NCBI RefSeq assembly: GCF_003852545.1
Contig: NZ_QAJR01000025.1
Span: forward strand, 1 to 64,000
Direction of reading: 5' to 3'
DNA: 64,000 nucleotides
Source: Acidovorax sp. FJL06
Lineage (GTDB): Bacteria > Pseudomonadota > Gammaproteobacteria > Burkholderiales > Burkholderiaceae_C
In this document: one piece after another, positions 1 to 9,171 of the stretch
Layout of the letters: each line of letters opens with the position of its first letter
Position numbering within the stretch: the stretch's first letter is position 1
The notes under the pieces: generated by a model
Database searches by the model: none
What the model was told of the DNA's origin: nothing
Seen by the model: only the letters and a program-made list of their open reading frames with translations
Made by a program: the position numbers and the translations under genes

Positions 1-66
1 TAGAAGGGCGTTTTGCTTTGGGGGGGATGAAAATGCTGCCCTGATGGCTTCAACCCTGTTTTCGCT

Positions 67-816
67 ATGCAACTACAAGACATTTTGTATTCCCAGGGGT
101 TTGGCACGCGCCGCGTCTGTGCGGGATTAATCCAGCAAGGCTGGGTGTCTGTGCGCGAGTCATCTTTGGATGCCGAGTACCGCCCGTGCACAGACGCGGT
201 TGCCGAGTACGATCCCGATGGTTTGCTTCTACGGGTGCAGGGCGTCGATTGGCCCTATCACGCCAAAGCCTATGTGCTTTTGCACAAGCCGGCAGGGACC
301 GAATGCTCCCAACAGCCGTCGACCTATCCCAGTATCTACACCTTGTTGCCGCCGCCGCTGCGCCAGAGGCCGACGAAGAGTGCCGTACAAGGGATTCAGG
401 CCGTTGGGCGCCTGGATCAGGATACGACGGGGATGCTGCTGCTGAGCGACGATGGCCAGTTCATCCATCGGATGAGTTCACCCAAGAAGCATGTTCCCAA
501 GGTGTACCAGGTCACGACCAAGCACCCAGTGGATGCATCTCAGGTGTCCAAGTTGCTGGCGGGGGTGGTGCTGGATGATGACCCCAAGCCGGTTCGCGCT
601 GCTGCCTGTGAGGTGGTTGCCAGCCATCGCCTGGATTTGACCTTGACGGAGGGCAAATACCACCAGGTCAAGCGCATGCTGGCTGCTGTGGGTAACCGGG
701 TGGAAGGGCTGCATCGCTCCCGGATCGGTGCCATGGACTTACCGGACGATCTGGCGCCGGGCGCGTGGCGATGGCTCAGCGAGGACGATCTGCTGTGCTT
801 GACTCGCAGTCCCTGA
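67..816 (+). CDS. rsuA: Pseudouridine synthase, RsuA/RluB family
   Basis: Predicted to isomerise a uridine in rRNA to pseudouridine, most likely 16S U516. The 249-aa protein has an S4-like N-terminus (about residues 1-45) and then the catalytic domain with the family signature GRLDQDTTG near residue 117, whose Asp is the catalytic nucleophile in this family. A conserved C-terminal EGKYHQVKRML segment follows. Length fits RsuA/RsuA-like proteins. RluB and RluE share the fold, so the exact target site is not settled by motif alone. It stands alone ahead of the beta-propeller gene. Confidence 0.8.
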   Translation: MQLQDILYSQGFGTRRVCAGLIQQGWVSVRESSLDAEYRPCTDAVAEYDPDGLLLRVQGVDWPYHAKAYVLLHKPAGTECSQQPSTYPSIYTLLPPPLRQRPTKSAVQGIQAVGRLDQDTTGMLLLSDDGQFIHRMSSPKKHVPKVYQVTTKHPVDASQVSKLLAGVVLDDDPKPVRAAACEVVASHRLDLTLTEGKYHQVKRMLAAVGNRVEGLHRSRIGAMDLPDDLAPGAWRWLSEDDLLCLTRSP

Positions 817-985
817 GTTGGCGGGCGTATCACGGGGTCCCACGCCGCAGGCACCGCCTGCGCAGAGACGGCCCGGGGGCATGATTTTTATCAATGTTCA
901 CGCCATATCGAGGATGCTACTTGCGCAGGAGTCGATCGCGGGCGGGCGCAGAGCTACACTCAAGGGCTGTGTTGAAAGTGGTTCT

Positions 986-1969
986 GTGAAGATTTTTTCG
1001 ATTGCACGTGTGTGTCTTGCCCTCTGTGGGCTCTGCTTTTCCATTGGGAGTGCCGTGGCGCAGGTGCCACCGCTGTTCGTTCTCAACTCCCTGGAGGCGA
1101 ACGTCAGCGTCATTGATCCGGCGACATGGACCGAAACCACCCGGATTCCCACGGGCAAAGAGCCGCATCACCTCTATCTGACGCCAGACGAGAAGTCCGT
1201 CATCGTGGCGAATGCACTGGGCGATACGCTGACGTTCATTGATCCCCGTACCGCCCAGGTCCAGCGCACTGTACGCGGCATTGTGGACCCGTACCACCTG
1301 CGTTTCAGTCCTGACATGAAATGGCTCATCACGGCGGCCAATCGCCTGAACCACGTGGATTTTTACCGTTGGGATGGCAAGGAGTTGGCTCTGGTGCAGC
1401 GCGTTGCCACGTCGCGCACACCCAGCCATTTGTGGATCGACAGCCGCAGCACCACGGTGTACTCGACCATGCAGGACAGCGATGAATTGGTCGCCATTGA
1501 CATTGCCACGCAGACCGTCAAATGGCGCACCAAGACCGGTGCCATGCCTGCGGATGTCTATGGCAGCCCGGACGACAAACGCGTGTTTGTGGGCCTGACG
1601 GGCAGCGACAGCGTTGAGGTGTTCGACGTGTCGGGACGTGAGCCTGTCAGCATTAAAAAGATCAAGACCGGCAATGGCGCGCATGCGTTCCGCTCTGCCG
1701 GCGATGGCCGCCACCTTTATGTGAGCAACCGGGTTGCCAATTCCATCAGCAAGATCGACATGGTCACGCAGCAGGTGGTGGAGTCCTACCCTGTGCCGGG
1801 TGGTCCCGACTGCATGGACGTGTCTGCCGATGGCCGCTTCATCTACGTGAGTTCGCGTTGGGCCCGCAAGCTGTCTGTGGTGGACACCGAGACCAAGAAG
1901 GTCGTGCGGCAGGTGGCGGTGGGCAAGTCGCCCCACGGCGTATGGACGCTGCACCACGCGCCACGTTGA
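986..1969 (+). CDS. Secreted YncE-like beta-propeller protein
   Basis: A 327-aa protein with a clear signal peptide (residues 1-26, cleavage after AVA-Q). It is followed by repeated blades of the YVTN/lactonase-like type, such as LNSLEANVSVIDPAT, VANALGDTLTFIDP and VSNRVANSISKIDM. Such periplasmic propellers are often annotated as YncE-family; a substrate cannot be read from the sequence. I chose the GTG at 986 because it begins directly at the signal peptide (VKIFSIARV); the frame stays open far upstream without sensible protein. The next gene begins 20 bp downstream. Confidence 0.75.
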   Translation: MKIFSIARVCLALCGLCFSIGSAVAQVPPLFVLNSLEANVSVIDPATWTETTRIPTGKEPHHLYLTPDEKSVIVANALGDTLTFIDPRTAQVQRTVRGIVDPYHLRFSPDMKWLITAANRLNHVDFYRWDGKELALVQRVATSRTPSHLWIDSRSTTVYSTMQDSDELVAIDIATQTVKWRTKTGAMPADVYGSPDDKRVFVGLTGSDSVEVFDVSGREPVSIKKIKTGNGAHAFRSAGDGRHLYVSNRVANSISKIDMVTQQVVESYPVPGGPDCMDVSADGRFIYVSSRWARKLSVVDTETKKVVRQVAVGKSPHGVWTLHHAPR

Positions 1970-1989
1970 ACGCTGAGGCCTGTCCATTC

Positions 1990-2817
1990 ATGCGGGTCGG
2001 TGCGCTGGGTGGATGTTCTTGGTTTGCTGCGTTTTTGATAGCATTACCCGCTTTGCTGGCAAGCGCTAGTGCGGCCAGTGTGCAAATGGCGGCCGCTGCC
2101 CCACCGGATTGCCAGAAACCCCTGTACCTGACGTTTGATACCGGCCACATGGAGATTGCCCCATTGGTGGCCGATGTGTTGAACCGCCAGCAGGTCCGCG
2201 TGACCTTCTTCGCCGCGAATGAACGCACGAAGGAGGGGGACGGCAGCCTGGGCGAGCACTGGGCTCCCTGGTGGCGCGCGCGTGCGACCGAGGGGCATGA
2301 GTTCGCCTCCCACACCTGGGACCATACCTATTGGCGCGCAGACCTCGGCGATGCGCACAACCCGGCGTTTCGCGTGCGTCCTTCTGCCGGTGCGCGGGAG
2401 GGGCAGGATTCTGTGCTGTCGGCGGCCGAATACTGCGAAGAGATTGCCCGCGCTTCCCGTCGCCTGAAGGTGGTGACGGGCAAGCCTCCGCTGTCACTGT
2501 TTCGTGCGCCCGGAGGAAAAACTTCTCCCCAGCTGATTGCCAGCGCGCAGGCCTGCGGTTTTGCGCATGTAGGCTGGTCGCCTGCCGGGTTTCTGGGGGA
2601 TGAGCTGCCCAGTGAACGCGCCAGTAACGCGGCCCTGCTGCGCAAGGCGCTGCGCGAGGTGCGCAGCGGCGATATTCTGTTGGCACATCTGGGGATCTGG
2701 TCGCGCAAGGACCCTTGGGCGCCGGCCGTGCTGGAGCCCCTGATTGTGGGCCTCAAGCAGCAGGGCTTCTGCTTTCGTACCTTGCGGGAGCACCCCCGGT
2801 ATGGCGCAGGCCGCTAA
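1990..2817 (+). CDS. Secreted polysaccharide deacetylase (NodB family)
   Basis: Predicted periplasmic carbohydrate de-N-acetylase (carbohydrate esterase 4 fold), 275 aa. It has a signal peptide (residues 1-30), then LTFDTGHME (motif 1), FASHTWDH with the H-x3-H metal pair (motif 2), LFRAPGGK (motif 3) and ILLAHLG (motif 5). Motif 1 is usually TFDDG; here the second Asp, normally a metal ligand, is Thr, so activity or metal binding may differ. The signal peptide is encoded by DNA resembling the dispersed GATAGC/AAGCGCTAG repeat of this genome. The start at 1990 puts the signal peptide at the N-terminus. Confidence 0.8.
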   Translation: MRVGALGGCSWFAAFLIALPALLASASAASVQMAAAAPPDCQKPLYLTFDTGHMEIAPLVADVLNRQQVRVTFFAANERTKEGDGSLGEHWAPWWRARATEGHEFASHTWDHTYWRADLGDAHNPAFRVRPSAGAREGQDSVLSAAEYCEEIARASRRLKVVTGKPPLSLFRAPGGKTSPQLIASAQACGFAHVGWSPAGFLGDELPSERASNAALLRKALREVRSGDILLAHLGIWSRKDPWAPAVLEPLIVGLKQQGFCFRTLREHPRYGAGR

Positions 2818-2913
2818 TGGACAAAATGCGCAGCATGGCGATGGGCTGCGAGGACGCCGGTGCGCGATGGCGCCGGGCTTGTCGCCTGTATTCTGACAAT
2901 GGAGTGTGACGTG

Positions 2914-3927
2914 ATGGGCTGGCTCGGTGCCTGGTTTGACGGTGTGCAGCAGTGGCTTTTCGAGAGCGTGCTGCAGCCACTGATGTTCTCGATGGGGCAG
3001 GCCAACCTGCTGGAAAACGGCTATGAGGCCTCCGGCTGGCTGCTGGTAGGCCTGCTGCAACTGGTGGTGATCGTGGCCGTGATCGGCCCGCTGCAGCGCC
3101 TGTGGCCGGTGGAGCCGGTGACCAACCGTGCCACCGTCCGCACCGACATCCTTTACACGCTGATCCATCGGCTGGGCGTGTTTCGGTTGGCATTGTTCTT
3201 CTCGGTGGACCCGTTGGCCGATTCCCTGTTTGGTGCCTTGCGTGTGGCCGGGGTCAGCACGTTCCAGCTGGATGGCATCTGGCCGGGCATCACCGACATC
3301 CCCTGGGTCAGCCTGCTGCTGTATCTGGTGGTGTTCGATTTTGTGGACTACTGGATCCACCGGGGCCAGCACCACTTTGAATGGTGGTGGCGCCTGCATT
3401 CCCTGCACCATGCGCAGCAACAGATGACCATGTGGAGCGACAACCGCAACCACCTGCTCGACGACCTGCTGCGGGACGCGATTTTGGTGGTCGTGGCGCA
3501 AACCATCGGTGTGGCCCCGGGGCAGTTCATTGCCATCGTGGCCATCACCCAGCTCAGCGAGAGCTTTCAGCATGCCAATGTGCGCTTGTGGTTCGGCCGC
3601 TGGGGCGAGCGCCTGTGGGTCAGCCCGCGTTTCCACCGCCTGCACCACAGCATCGGCATTGGCCACGAGACTGTGAAGCCTGCGGTGGCGGTATCTGGCG
3701 GCATGCCGTCTGCAGGGCCCCGCGTCGTGCTGGGGGGGCACAATTTCGGGGTGTTGTTGCCCTGGTGGGACATGCTGATGCGCACCGCCAACTTCGAGTG
3801 GCGGTTTGACCCCACCGGCGTGCGTGATCAGGTCGAGCCCGATGCCCAGGGCCGGGTGCGCGACTATGGCAAAGGGTTCTGGTCCCAGCAATGGCGGGGT
3901 GTCCTGCGGCTGCTGGGCAAAGCCTGA
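2914..3927 (+). CDS. Sterol desaturase / fatty acid hydroxylase family protein
   Basis: A 337-aa integral membrane di-iron oxygenase candidate. Several hydrophobic segments (about residues 35-60, 80-105, 125-150) are followed by the three histidine boxes of the FA_hydroxylase family: HRGQHH near residue 150, LHSLHH near 163 and HRLHH near 244. The family hydroxylates or desaturates sterols and fatty acids; the substrate here is unknown. I chose the ATG at 2914, with GGAGTG eight bases upstream; the GTG at 2911 is equally possible. Confidence 0.8.
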   Translation: MGWLGAWFDGVQQWLFESVLQPLMFSMGQANLLENGYEASGWLLVGLLQLVVIVAVIGPLQRLWPVEPVTNRATVRTDILYTLIHRLGVFRLALFFSVDPLADSLFGALRVAGVSTFQLDGIWPGITDIPWVSLLLYLVVFDFVDYWIHRGQHHFEWWWRLHSLHHAQQQMTMWSDNRNHLLDDLLRDAILVVVAQTIGVAPGQFIAIVAITQLSESFQHANVRLWFGRWGERLWVSPRFHRLHHSIGIGHETVKPAVAVSGGMPSAGPRVVLGGHNFGVLLPWWDMLMRTANFEWRFDPTGVRDQVEPDAQGRVRDYGKGFWSQQWRGVLRLLGKA

Positions 3928-3962
3928 GCCGCCCGGCGAGCGCTCAAGGTATGCTTGCCGGC

Positions 3963-4886
3963 ATGGGACTCCTGCTTGATTCATTCTGGCGCGCCGCGGC
4001 CTATTGCCTGCGGCCACGCGTCATTGTCCTGTCGCTGTTGCCGCTGCTGCTGATGGTGGCCTTGGCATTGGGCCTGGGCTACTTCTACTGGGATGCTGCG
4101 GTCCTGGGCATGCGCTCACTGCTGGATGCCTCCACGCTGCTGGCCAGCGTCTGGGGCTGGTTGCAGGGCTGGGGCATGGGGGATGTCACGGCTGTGATGG
4201 CGCCCCTGATGGTGGTCCTGGCCGTGGCGCCTGTCCTGGTGGTGGTGTCGCTGCTGGCAGTGGCGGTGCTCATGACGCCCGCGTTGGTGGCCTTGGTGGC
4301 CGACCGGCGCTTTCCGAACCTGGAGCGCAAGAAGGGCGGTTCTTTCATCGCCAGCGTGGCCTGGTCGGTGAGCTCTACCGTGCTGGCGCTGGTGGCTTTG
4401 GTGGTGTCGATCCCGTTGTGGCTTGTGCCGCCGCTGGTGCTGGTGCTGCCGCCCTTGATCTGGGGTTGGCTCACCTACCGGGTGATGGTGTTTGATGCGC
4501 TGGCCGACCATGCCAGCAAGGAGGAGCGGCAGGAGATCTTCCGCCGCCACCGCAGCAGCCTGTTGGGCATCGGCATCGTCACCGGCTATCTGGGGGCTGC
4601 GCCCAGCATTGTGTGGGCCTCCGGCGTGGTCTTTGCTGCGGCGTTTTTTGTGCTCGTGCCGCTGGCCATCTGGATCTACACCCTCGTTTTTGCGTTCTCG
4701 TCGCTCTGGTTCACCCACTATGGCCTGGCTGCACTGCAGCGCCTGCGGGCCGAGTCCGCCGGGTTGGCACCAGTGGCCGCCCCGCCCGTTGCGCTGGATG
4801 GGGTCGGAGCGCCAGCTGCGGCGGCACCTCCTGTGGCGTCTTTGCCTGCTGCTGAACCCCCAACCCGTGGAACCCCTGCACCATGA
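3963..4886 (+). CDS. EI24 domain-containing inner-membrane protein
   Basis: A protein of about 307 aa with at least five long hydrophobic stretches, starting MGLLLDSFWRAAAYCLRPR, which is typical of the EI24/CysZ-like membrane family in Burkholderiales. The C-terminal 50 residues are Ala/Pro-rich and probably disordered. CysZ relatives take up sulfate, but the key family residues cannot be judged here, so only the family is called. An ATG at 3951 is an alternative start. The stop overlaps the next gene by 4 bp, so the two are probably translated together. Confidence 0.7.
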   Translation: MGLLLDSFWRAAAYCLRPRVIVLSLLPLLLMVALALGLGYFYWDAAVLGMRSLLDASTLLASVWGWLQGWGMGDVTAVMAPLMVVLAVAPVLVVVSLLAVAVLMTPALVALVADRRFPNLERKKGGSFIASVAWSVSSTVLALVALVVSIPLWLVPPLVLVLPPLIWGWLTYRVMVFDALADHASKEERQEIFRRHRSSLLGIGIVTGYLGAAPSIVWASGVVFAAAFFVLVPLAIWIYTLVFAFSSLWFTHYGLAALQRLRAESAGLAPVAAPPVALDGVGAPAAAAPPVASLPAAEPPTRGTPAP

Positions 4887-5704
4887 CCCCTTCTTTCGGC
4901 CTCATCATCGTGGGCGATGAAATCCTGTCGGGCAAACGGGCCGACAAGCACATGCCCAAAGTGATCGAGCTTCTGGCGGCGCGCGGCCTGTCACTGGCCT
5001 ATGCAGATTACGTGGGCGACAACCCCGACCGGATCACAGCCACCTTGCAGCGCGCCTTCGCTTCGGGCGATGTGGTGTTCTCGTGTGGCGGCATTGGCGC
5101 CACACCCGATGACCACACGCGCCAGTGCGCGGCCCGGGCCCTGGGGCGCGATCTGGCCCTGCACCCAGAGGCCGAGGCCCTGATCCGCGAACGCATGCAG
5201 GATGTTGCGCGGGAGCAGGGCGTGCCCTACGAGGCCGACCGGCCCGACAACATCCATCGGCTCAACATGGGGGTGTTTCCGGCAGGGGCCTGCATCATTC
5301 CCAACCCGTACAACAAGATCCCGGGTTTCAGCTGCGACGCCCCGGGGGGCGGTGCCGTGCACTTTGTTCCGGGCTTTCCCGTGATGGCCTGGCCCATGAT
5401 CGAAGGGGTGCTCGACCAGCACTATGCGGCGTTCTTCAACCGCATCCCTCAGACCGAGCAGTCGGTGGTGGTTTATGGCGCCATGGAGGCGGCATTGACG
5501 CCTCTCATGGAGCACATCGAAAAAATGCATCCGCAGGTGCGGGTGTTCAGTCTGCCCAGCGTAGATCATCCACAATACGGGCGGCACATCGAACTGGGCG
5601 TCAAAGGGCCTGCGCCTTCGGTTCCTGCTGCATGGCAGGAACTAAAAAAAGGATTGCACGATTTTGGTGCAAATTGCGGCCCCGAGTTGGTGCGTAACCT
5701 GTGA
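4883..5704 (+). CDS. CinA-like / molybdopterin-binding domain protein
   Basis: A 273-aa protein with the MoCF-binding domain found at the N-terminus of CinA and in MoaB/Mog[14 protein letters not shown] (residues 5-17), then [14 protein letters not shown] near residue 69. It lacks the C-terminal nicotinamide-nucleotide amidase domain of full CinA. Stand-alone versions are common in betaproteobacteria and usually called competence/damage-inducible protein A; the true substrate is unclear. It overlaps the EI24 gene by 4 bp. Its 3' end contains one of the NtrC-type sites for glnA. Confidence 0.75.
   Translation: MTPSFGLIIVGDEILSGKRADKHMPKVIELLAARGLSLAYADYVGDNPDRITATLQRAFASGDVVFSCGGIGATPDDHTRQCAARALGRDLALHPEAEALIRERMQDVAREQGVPYEADRPDNIHRLNMGVFPAGACIIPNPYNKIPGFSCDAPGGGAVHFVPGFPVMAWPMIEGVLDQHYAAFFNRIPQTEQSVVVYGAMEAALTPLMEHIEKMHPQVRVFSLPSVDHPQYGRHIELGVKGPAPSVPAAWQELKKGLHDFGANCGPELVRNL
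5655..5671. promoter_or_regulatory. NtrC-type binding site (distal) upstream of glnA
   Basis: TGCACGATTTTGGTGCA is a full match to the known NtrC operator pattern TGCAC-N6/7-GTGCA. It lies inside the 3' end of the preceding coding sequence, about 155 bp upstream of the sigma54 promoter, a normal enhancer distance. Confidence 0.8.
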
Positions 5705-5725
5705 TGTTCAGTGTCGATCCATGGA

Positions 5726-5742
5726 TTGCACTGTTTTGGTGC
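5726..5742. promoter_or_regulatory. NtrC-type binding site (proximal) upstream of glnA
   Basis: TGCACTGTTTTGGTGCT matches the same operator with one end base changed. Its centre is 71 bp from the distal site, close to seven helical turns, so two NtrC dimers could bind the same face of the DNA and cooperate. Confidence 0.75.
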
Positions 5743-5809
5743 TTTTTGATGGATGCCGTGCCAGCCCGCAGTCTGCGGCGCTCCTTCATAGTGCGGTAGC
5801 GCACTCGGC

Positions 5810-5824
5810 TGGCACGCAAACTGC
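5810..5824 (+). promoter_or_regulatory. Sigma54 (RpoN) promoter of glnA
   Basis: TGGCACGCAAACTGC fits the -24/-12 consensus TGGCAC-N5-TTGC with only the first T of the -12 box changed to C; the essential GG and GC are spaced correctly. Transcription would start near 5836, giving a leader of about 40 nt before glnA. Confidence 0.75.
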
Positions 5825-5876
5825 TTTTATTTCGACAAAATCTTTTTTCAACAAGCGCTTTACCCAGGAGAACCTG

Positions 5877-7292
5877 ATGGCCAAGACCGTTGCAGACGTG
5901 ATGAAGATGGTGAAGGAAAACGAAGTCAAGTTCATTGACTTCCGTTTTACCGACACCCGTGGCAAACAACAGCACACCACGGTGCCCGTCTCTCACTTCG
6001 ACGAAGACAAGTTCATTTCGGGCCACGCCTTTGATGGTTCGTCGATTGCCGGCTGGAAGGGCATCGAAGCCTCCGACATGCAGCTGATCCCCGATCCCAG
6101 CACGGCCAACATCGATCCTTTCTTCGAAGAAACGACGCTGATCCTGACCTGCGACGTGATCGAGCCCACCGACGGCAAGGCCTACGACCGCGACCCTCGC
6201 TCCATCGCCAAGCGCGCTGAAGCCTACCTGAAGGCCTCCGGCCTGGGCGACACCGCCTACTTCGGTCCCGAGCCAGAATTCTTCATCTTCGACGGCGTTC
6301 GCTGGAGCACTGAGCCCAACAACACCTTCTACGAAATCGACGAATACGAAGCCCCCTGGAACACCGGCGCCAAGCTCGAAGGCGGCAACCGTGGCCACCG
6401 TCCCACCGTCAAGGGCGGCTACTTCCCCGTGCCTCCCGTTGACAGCACGCAAGACATGCGCGCCGAGATGTCCCTGATCCTCGAATCCCTGGGCATCCCG
6501 GTCGAAGTGTTCCACCACGAAGTGGCGGGCGCCGGCCAGAACGAAATTGGTACCCGTTTCAGCACGCTGGTCGAGCGCGCCGACTGGACCATCCTGCAAA
6601 AGTACGTGATCCACAACGTGGCCAACGCCTACGGCAAGACCGCCACGTTCATGCCCAAGCCCTACCACGGCGACAACGGTTCCGGCATGCACGTGCACCA
6701 GTCCGTCTGGAAGGACGGCAAGAACCTGTTCGCTGGTGACGGCTATGCCGGTCTGTCGGACTTCGCGCTGTACTACATCGGCGGCATCATCAAGCACGCC
6801 CGTGCCCTGAACGCCATCACCAACCCCGGCACCAACAGCTACAAGCGCCTGGTGCCCCACTTCGAAGCCCCGGTGAAGCTGGCCTACTCGGCCAAGAACC
6901 GCTCGGCCTCCATCCGCATCCCTTACGTGGCCAACCCCAAGGGCCGCCGCGTGGAAGCCCGCTTCCCCGATCCACTGATGAACCCCTACCTGGGCTTCGC
7001 AGCCCTGCTGATGGCAGGTCTGGACGGCGTGGAAAACAAGATCCATCCCGGCGAAGCCGCCACGAAGGATCTGTACCACCTGCCTCCAGAAGAAGACAAG
7101 CTGGTGCCCACCGTGTGCCACAGCCTGGACCAGGCCCTGGAGCACCTGGACAAGGACCGCGCGTTCCTGACCAAGGGTGGCGTGTTCACCGACAGCATGA
7201 TCGATGCCTACATCGACCTGAAGATGAACGAAGTGACCCGCTTCCGCATGGCCGTGCACCCTGTCGAGTACGACATGTACTACTCGCTGTAA
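5877..7292 (+). CDS. glnA: Glutamine synthetase type I
   Basis: Makes glutamine from glutamate, ammonia and ATP; dodecameric cytoplasmic enzyme. The 471-aa length is that of GlnA type I. Visible family motifs include [53 protein letters not shown], and [10 protein letters not shown]. The segment [10 protein letters not shown] near residue 400 contains the Tyr that adenylyltransferase GlnE modifies. I chose ATG 5877 because CAGGAG precedes it by 7 bases. The upstream sigma54 promoter and NtrC sites, and ntrBC downstream, show nitrogen control; a strong terminator follows. Confidence 0.97.
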   Translation: MAKTVADVMKMVKENEVKFIDFRFTDTRGKQQHTTVPVSHFDEDKFISGHAFDGSSIAGWKGIEASDMQLIPDPSTANIDPFFEETTLILTCDVIEPTDGKAYDRDPRSIAKRAEAYLKASGLGDTAYFGPEPEFFIFDGVRWSTEPNNTFYEIDEYEAPWNTGAKLEGGNRGHRPTVKGGYFPVPPVDSTQDMRAEMSLILESLGIPVEVFHHEVAGAGQNEIGTRFSTLVERADWTILQKYVIHNVANAYGKTATFMPKPYHGDNGSGMHVHQSVWKDGKNLFAGDGYAGLSDFALYYIGGIIKHARALNAITNPGTNSYKRLVPHFEAPVKLAYSAKNRSASIRIPYVANPKGRRVEARFPDPLMNPYLGFAALLMAGLDGVENKIHPGEAATKDLYHLPPEEDKLVPTVCHSLDQALEHLDKDRAFLTKGGVFTDSMIDAYIDLKMNEVTRFRMAVHPVEYDMYYSL

Positions 7293-7320
7293 TCGTCTGC
7301 CTGCAGACCATTGCTCAGAA

Positions 7321-7345
7321 AAAGGCGGCGCAAGCCGCCTTTTTT
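7321..7345 (+). terminator. Rho-independent terminator after glnA
   Basis: A 9-bp perfect stem (AAAGGCGGC / GCCGCCTTT) with a GCAA loop runs into six T residues. It separates strong glnA transcription from the downstream genes. Confidence 0.9.
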
Positions 7346-7505
7346 CATGGGGCCGGATGCGTCTGTGCGGCCCGTGGCGGAACCAAGGGGGTGGGTGTTG
7401 CATCCTTGGATAAACCCCTGCCCAGGTCCGCCCTTGCTCGATTGGCGATGTGTGGCGATTGGTGGATACTCCTTTCTCTCCTGCATGTCCATGCGAGGAA
7501 CCTGA

Positions 7506-8009
7506 ATGAAAAAAACGCTCATCACCCTGCTACTCATTGCCTCCACGGTTCCGGCCGCGTGGGCGCAAGACCGCATCTACCGTTGCGGCAACGAATACAC
7601 GAACAACGCCAGCCAGGCCAAGGAGCGTGGTTGCAAGCTGGTGGAAGGGGGCAATGTCACCGTGGTGCAAGGCAGCCGGCCGGCATCGGGCGCGGCGCCT
7701 TCGTCCTCTGGCAGCGCAGCCGCTACCTCGCCCGCCACAGCCCCCAAGGTCAGCAACAACGACCAGAAGGCCCGGGACTCCGATGCCCGCGCCATCCTGG
7801 AATCCGAGCTGCGCAAGGCCGAATCGCGCCATGCCGAACTCGTGAAGGAATACAACAACGGCGCCCCTGAGCGCAACGCGCTCGACCTGCGCAACCCCCA
7901 GCGCTACATGGAGCGCACGGCCGAACTCAAGGCCAGCGTGGCCCGCAGCGAGAGCGACATCGCAGGCATCAAGCGCGAGATCGCCCGCCTGCCTGCCCCC
8001 GCCAACTAA
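7506..8009 (+). CDS. Small secreted hypothetical protein
   Basis: A 167-aa protein with a signal peptide (residues 1-20, ending AWA-Q), a short segment with two cysteines (IYRCGNEY, RGCKLVEGG) reminiscent of DUF4124-like periplasmic proteins, an Ala/Ser/Pro linker (about 58-80), and a charged coiled-coil-like C-terminus with RKAESRHAELVKEYNN. Function unknown. Its conserved-looking place between glnA and ntrB may only reflect lineage synteny. It has its own upstream gap of about 160 bp after the glnA terminator, so probably its own promoter. Confidence 0.6.
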   Translation: MKKTLITLLLIASTVPAAWAQDRIYRCGNEYTNNASQAKERGCKLVEGGNVTVVQGSRPASGAAPSSSGSAAATSPATAPKVSNNDQKARDSDARAILESELRKAESRHAELVKEYNNGAPERNALDLRNPQRYMERTAELKASVARSESDIAGIKREIARLPAPAN

Positions 8010-8025
8010 CAATCCCCTCCTGCGT

Positions 8026-9117
8026 GTGAGCCCCCCTTCTTCTCCTGAACTGCCCGGCACCGATACCGGGCGCTTTCATTCGCTGGACCTGATGTCCACC
8101 CTGGTGGCGGTGCTGCGTGCCGATGATGGTGCCGTGCAGTTTGCCAACGCGGCCCTGGAAAACACCCTGGGCCAGTCGCGGCGCACCCTGGAAGGGGCCG
8201 ACTTCTCTGCCTTTTTTACCGACCCGGCGCTCCTGCAGACCGCCCTGGCAGGCGCACGGGGCAAGGACTTTGCCGCGCTGCGCTACGAGGCCAGCCTGAA
8301 GCGCCTGCACCAGGAGCCCGTGCCCGTGCATGTCAACGTGGCCGATGCCGAGCAGGTGGGCGAGATCCTGGTGGAGCTGTGGCCCCTGGAGCAGCAGGCC
8401 CGCCAGGACCGCGAAGAGCGCCTGCGCGACCAGGCCCAGGCCAACAAGGAGCTGATCCGCAACCTGGCCCACGAGATCAAGAACCCGCTGGGCGGCATCC
8501 GGGGCGCGGCGCAGCTGCTGGAGATGGAGCTGGAAAGCCGCGAGCTGACCGAATACACCCAGGTCATCATCCACGAGGCCGACCGCCTGCAAAGCCTGGT
8601 GGACCGGTTGCTGGCGCCCCACCGCCACCCGCACCTGGTGGGCGACGTGAACATCCACGAGGTGTGCGAGCGCGTGCGTTCGCTGGTGCTGGTCGAATAC
8701 CCGCAAGGCCTCAAGGTCCAGCGCGACTACGACACTTCCATCCCTGAGTTCCGGGGCGACCGCGCGCAGCTCATCCAGGCCGTGCTGAACATCGTGCAGA
8801 ACGCAGCGCAGGCCCTGACCGACCGCATTGCGGCGGGCGATGCCGTGATCACGCTGCGCACCCGTGTGGCCCGCCAGGTCACGTTCGGCCGCCAGCGCTA
8901 CCGGCTGGCACTGGAATTGCATGTCATCGATAACGGACCGGGCGTCCCCGATGCCATCAAGGAGCGGATTTTCTATCCACTGGTGTCGGGGCGGGACGGC
9001 GGATCAGGGCTGGGGCTGACGTTGGCGCAAACCTTCGTACAGCGCCACCATGGGTTGATCGAATGCGACAGCGTGCCGGGTCGCACCGACTTCCGCATCC
9101 TGATTCCGCTGCCTTGA
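8026..9117 (+). CDS. ntrB: Nitrogen regulation sensor kinase NtrB (GlnL)
   Basis: Histidine kinase of the nitrogen two-component system; it phosphorylates NtrC when PII signals nitrogen shortage. The 363-aa soluble protein has an N-terminal PAS-like domain (about 25-115), the H-box LAHEIKNPLGGIRGAAQLLE near residue 150 with the phospho-accepting His, an N-box QAVLNIVQNAAQAL, a G1 box DNGPGVPD and a G2 box GGSGLGLTLAQ. There are no membrane segments, as expected for NtrB. Start is GTG at 8026, 17 bases after the preceding stop. ntrC follows after 54 bp. Confidence 0.93.
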   Translation: MSPPSSPELPGTDTGRFHSLDLMSTLVAVLRADDGAVQFANAALENTLGQSRRTLEGADFSAFFTDPALLQTALAGARGKDFAALRYEASLKRLHQEPVPVHVNVADAEQVGEILVELWPLEQQARQDREERLRDQAQANKELIRNLAHEIKNPLGGIRGAAQLLEMELESRELTEYTQVIIHEADRLQSLVDRLLAPHRHPHLVGDVNIHEVCERVRSLVLVEYPQGLKVQRDYDTSIPEFRGDRAQLIQAVLNIVQNAAQALTDRIAAGDAVITLRTRVARQVTFGRQRYRLALELHVIDNGPGVPDAIKERIFYPLVSGRDGGSGLGLTLAQTFVQRHHGLIECDSVPGRTDFRILIPLP

Positions 9118-9171
9118 CAACCGCGCACGACGGTCCCTGACACGCAACCACAGGGAAGGTAAGAAAAACAT

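Noticed and set aside
5790-5805. AGTGCGGTAGCGCACT as a third NtrC site
   Set aside because: It is palindromic, but its spacing differs from the NtrC operator and it nearly touches the sigma54 promoter.
5601-7403. 600-codon open frame on the minus strand across glnA
   Set aside because: It mirrors the glnA codons, has low-complexity Val/His/Gly-rich sequence and no motif. High third-position GC keeps the antisense frame open.
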